DNA of 64,000 nucleotides, taken from the NCBI GenBank assembly GCA_964247055.1, contig OZ176053.1, positions 10,726,001 to 10,790,000 of the forward strand, in the 5' to 3' direction. The notes beneath the pieces are model-generated. The model worked only from the letters and a program-made list of their open reading frames with translations. It did no database searches and was not told the origin of the DNA. Each line of letters opens with the position of its first letter. Positions within the stretch are counted from its first letter, which is position 1. This DNA is from Paragordius varius. Taxonomy: Eukaryota > Nematomorpha. Positions 61,287 to 64,000 of this stretch are shown here, piece by piece. The position numbers and the translations under genes were made by a program.

Positions 61287-62803
61287 TATTTTATGGATAA
61301 CCCCAAAAGCAAAAATTTAGACAAGATCACGTTTTTACATTACCAAATTAATATGCCAATTAAACAAACTTTTCTGCCATAAATAAATAATTCTTTTGGC
61401 TTTCCAAAAAACACGAATGGCTATATAGTTGTTATATAAAAAACACTCCAAAATATTTTTATATACATTTTTTTCAAAATTAAATTTTATATTTTGGCTT
61501 ATTTGGGTTGGCTTATTCAAGTTAAGAGCATAAATTTGAATCGCAACTACGTGTTATAATCCGCCGCGATATCTGGTATAAAACCGTGCATAATATTTTG
61601 CAAAAGCTACGGCCAGAAAAATCAATTCAACGCCTTATGAGGCTTGCCGTACCACTGACCTAAATAATATATTAAAATAAGATTTTTTATTCAAAAATAT
61701 ATATAGGCTATAATTTTTTTATTGGGTTAGATTCAAAAAGTTTCTATTTTAGTCAGTAAGCTCACCTTTTTTAAATTTGGTTTTTATTCTAGTCAATCAT
61801 ATCAAGACATAAATCCATAAAAACACTGCAATATTTTCTTTGAGTTATTAATTATCCCCTTCGTTGGCTTTTTGAGATTACATTTCGATTAACATTTGGA
61901 TACAACACAATATCAGTCCTTTGAATTAAATTGGGGTAATTAGATACCCCAAGCCTGTTAAAAATTAAATAATTTAAAAAATAAGGAACGAATTGAAACC
62001 ATGGCAAAAATTTGCACATTTACATTAATGAACCGAAACAACTTTTTCACTAAATTTTATTTAGATATTTTGGATTAGTTATATAATGTTTATAGGATAG
62101 TAGCATATATTTGAATTGGGACCGTTACTTTTGGTAGTTTTATATTCAACCTTTATATATTTTGAAGTATTTATATCCAATTTGAATCAAATTGTTACAA
62201 TAATTTGAAGAACGAAAGTATTTAAAATAAATATTAACTTTGTAAACACATTTTAAAATTTACCTATTTTAAAATTATTTATAAAATTTTCTTGGAACAT
62301 TAAATAGCCTATAGTCGCTAATATAATATCAGTAAAAAGATTGAAGGATATTATCACACAACAGTAAATTATATGAGTAAAATTTTTCATCATAAAAATC
62401 ATTAACTATTCACAATTTTACGTATCTATCCTTTAAAGATTTTTTATATCTGTAATTCTGCCCCCTCACTATTGTAATATATAAAATTAACTATTGCACC
62501 TCAGATATATAAAGCAAAATGTATTTTTTATACATTTAATAAATTTTAATATATTAGATACCTTTTGTAATTAATAGTATTGACTATCAAATATATGAGT
62601 GCATTTGTTATTTATACAAAGTGACAAGTTTATAATTATTATTTAGATCAGATTAATCAAAAACTAAATGCTATGAATGTATATTATGTGTTCATGATTT
62701 GCAGTACAAACATTAAAAAATTCGATGCGATGCTTAGGTATATCACATAACATAATCATAATTGTTATCTTAAAACGCTAGGAATTATTTTTTACGCGTA
62801 TCG
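61287..62803. other. Intergenic stretch with a repeat fragment
   Basis: No gene recognised. Positions 61896-62140 are related to the MITE at 46397-46924: ATTGGGG-type ends, GGATACAACACA next to them, and an inverted match to 46470-46560. The rest is AT-rich and featureless to the eye. Confidence 0.5.
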
Positions 62804-63876
62804 TTATAATTTAGCTTCCTCTGTTTCTGTAGGTAAACTTTGTGAATCCAACTGTTCATTAGGATCAAGATGCTGGGATTTTGGGGCATTGGAATGTGTA
62901 TTTATATAAGATCTGTATGTAAATACACATATTATTCAAAATCATTTATATTTTATTAAGCAAATAATACCGTATTTCATGAGTATTAGGTAATGATTCG
63001 TCTATGTTTTGTGAAGAACCGTGTAATGGAAAATTTTTGATCATAGCTGGAGTAGGGATTGGGCTATCAACATCTGTTTTCTCCATATCTTTTATCGAGA
63101 ACTTATGTTTTAACAAATTTCCCAAATCGGTGGATAATTGTTTAAGGGGTGCCATAGTTCCCGTACCGATACTATCTTTTTTGGCCATAAACTTATTTGA
63201 AACCTATGGAGAAAATTAATTTATTCCATTTTTATAATTGTATGAGTAAATGAGTAGGCTATTTAACTTCATTAATTACAAGTAACCAGATATAGCATAA
63301 ATATATGATAGAATTAAAACATCTTAATAATGTGACATATTATTAATTCAAAATAATATTTTGGATTTACTCATTCAAAAATTTAAGTACAAAGCTTACT
63401 GAAAAAATACACTAACTTCTGTTGGCAAAAAACCTGGTATTGTATCATCGTATTAAAACATTCATAACTTAAAATATTAATTTGTTTACGGATTGGAAAA
63501 ATATTCAATACTAAAATTAAATAAGGTTTTTGGGGGTTAAATAAGAGATTTAAATCATTCATGGAAATCGCCATAAAACAAACGCAAATATATAATGCGC
63601 ATAACAATAATTACTTGTTCTGATTGTGATGTATTGGAAGTGGCACGAGATCTGATATCTGCAGAAATGGTAGCCGCAGTTTTCATTTCTAAAAATTAAC
63701 CATTTTATATTTTAAATTTTTTGAACTAAATTCCTAAAAATTATTATTAATGAAAACATCAAAATTTATTGTTAGCCATTTGTGCAAAAAAATACTTTGC
63801 AATTTTTGTAACTGATTAAACTTGTCGCTAATGAATGTATCATCCTCATCGTCTAAACCATCTTTTGAATGGGTTT
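62804..63876 (-). CDS. 3' end of an unrecognised gene (runs off the right edge)
   Basis: Four phase-consistent exons, in transcript order 63876-63796, 63688-63615, 63203-62971, 62912-62804, ending in TAA at 62806-62804. They encode about 165 C-terminal residues: DGLDDEDDTFISDKFNQLQK, MKTAATISADIRSRATSN, LKQLSTDLGNLLKHKFSI, a Pro/Ser-rich stretch, and the terminus LPTETEEAKL. The piece is hydrophilic and partly helical by appearance, without signal or membrane segments. I do not recognise a family; it is a tail, and the diagnostic domains would be beyond position 64000. Confidence 0.6.
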
Positions 63877-64000
63877 CTAAAGCATTAAAAAGTGTTCACT
63901 GATTAATGGCAAGCAGTTAAACATAATCTAATCTAATTTAATTTAAACAAAATAGTGCCCAAATAAGTAAAAAGAAACTCAAACCATTCAACTTTTCATC

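Overview
This is AT-rich nuclear DNA from an animal. The protein genes carry spliceosomal introns. The set includes a kinesin-3 motor of the KIF1/UNC-104 type, a vanin/biotinidase-like amidohydrolase, a cytosolic ferritin with an iron-responsive element in its 5' leader, an LPAAT acyltransferase, an M13 (neprilysin) metallopeptidase and a DHX33-like RNA helicase. The intron mix is distinctive: nine introns in four genes are only 22-37 nt long, while others reach kilobases. Introns that short are reported from dicyemids and, near gene 5' ends, from some flatworms, so a small lophotrochozoan-type animal is my guess, not a demonstration. All exon models were built by eye from splice signals, reading phase and family similarity.

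Layout. 1-2618: no gene recognised, apart from a hAT-type transposon end. 2619-25735 (+): kinesin-3, 46 exons, 2,507 codons, with hAT miniature elements and two large palindromic elements in its introns. 25931-26729: a third palindromic element between the convergent kinesin and vanin genes. 26937-29911 (-): vanin-like enzyme. 29912-30008: a 97-bp divergent promoter region containing the ferritin IRE. 30009-30623 (+): ferritin. 30916-34851 (+): LPAAT. 34852-39411: mostly nothing recognised, with one weak small gene candidate. 39412-48452 (-): M13 peptidase, of which only the N-terminal and middle part of the ectodomain was found; two mariner relics lie in or beside it. 50367-58794 (-): DHX33-like helicase. 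58940-61286: a decayed hAT transposon with transposase remnants. 62804 to the right edge (-): the 3' end of an unrecognised gene.

The most unusual content is a family of foldback elements (16798-18125, 20142-21901, 25931-26729). Each is a long palindrome flanked by TA and ending in TACCATTT...AAATGGTA. Each arm begins with a tandem array of 21-bp units, but the unit sequence is different in each element. The second element also holds a one-armed relative of the third, inserted at the exact dyad centre of the host palindrome.

The genes do not form one pathway. The only clear regulatory link is the vanin-ferritin divergent pair, in which the ferritin mRNA should be under IRP translational control.
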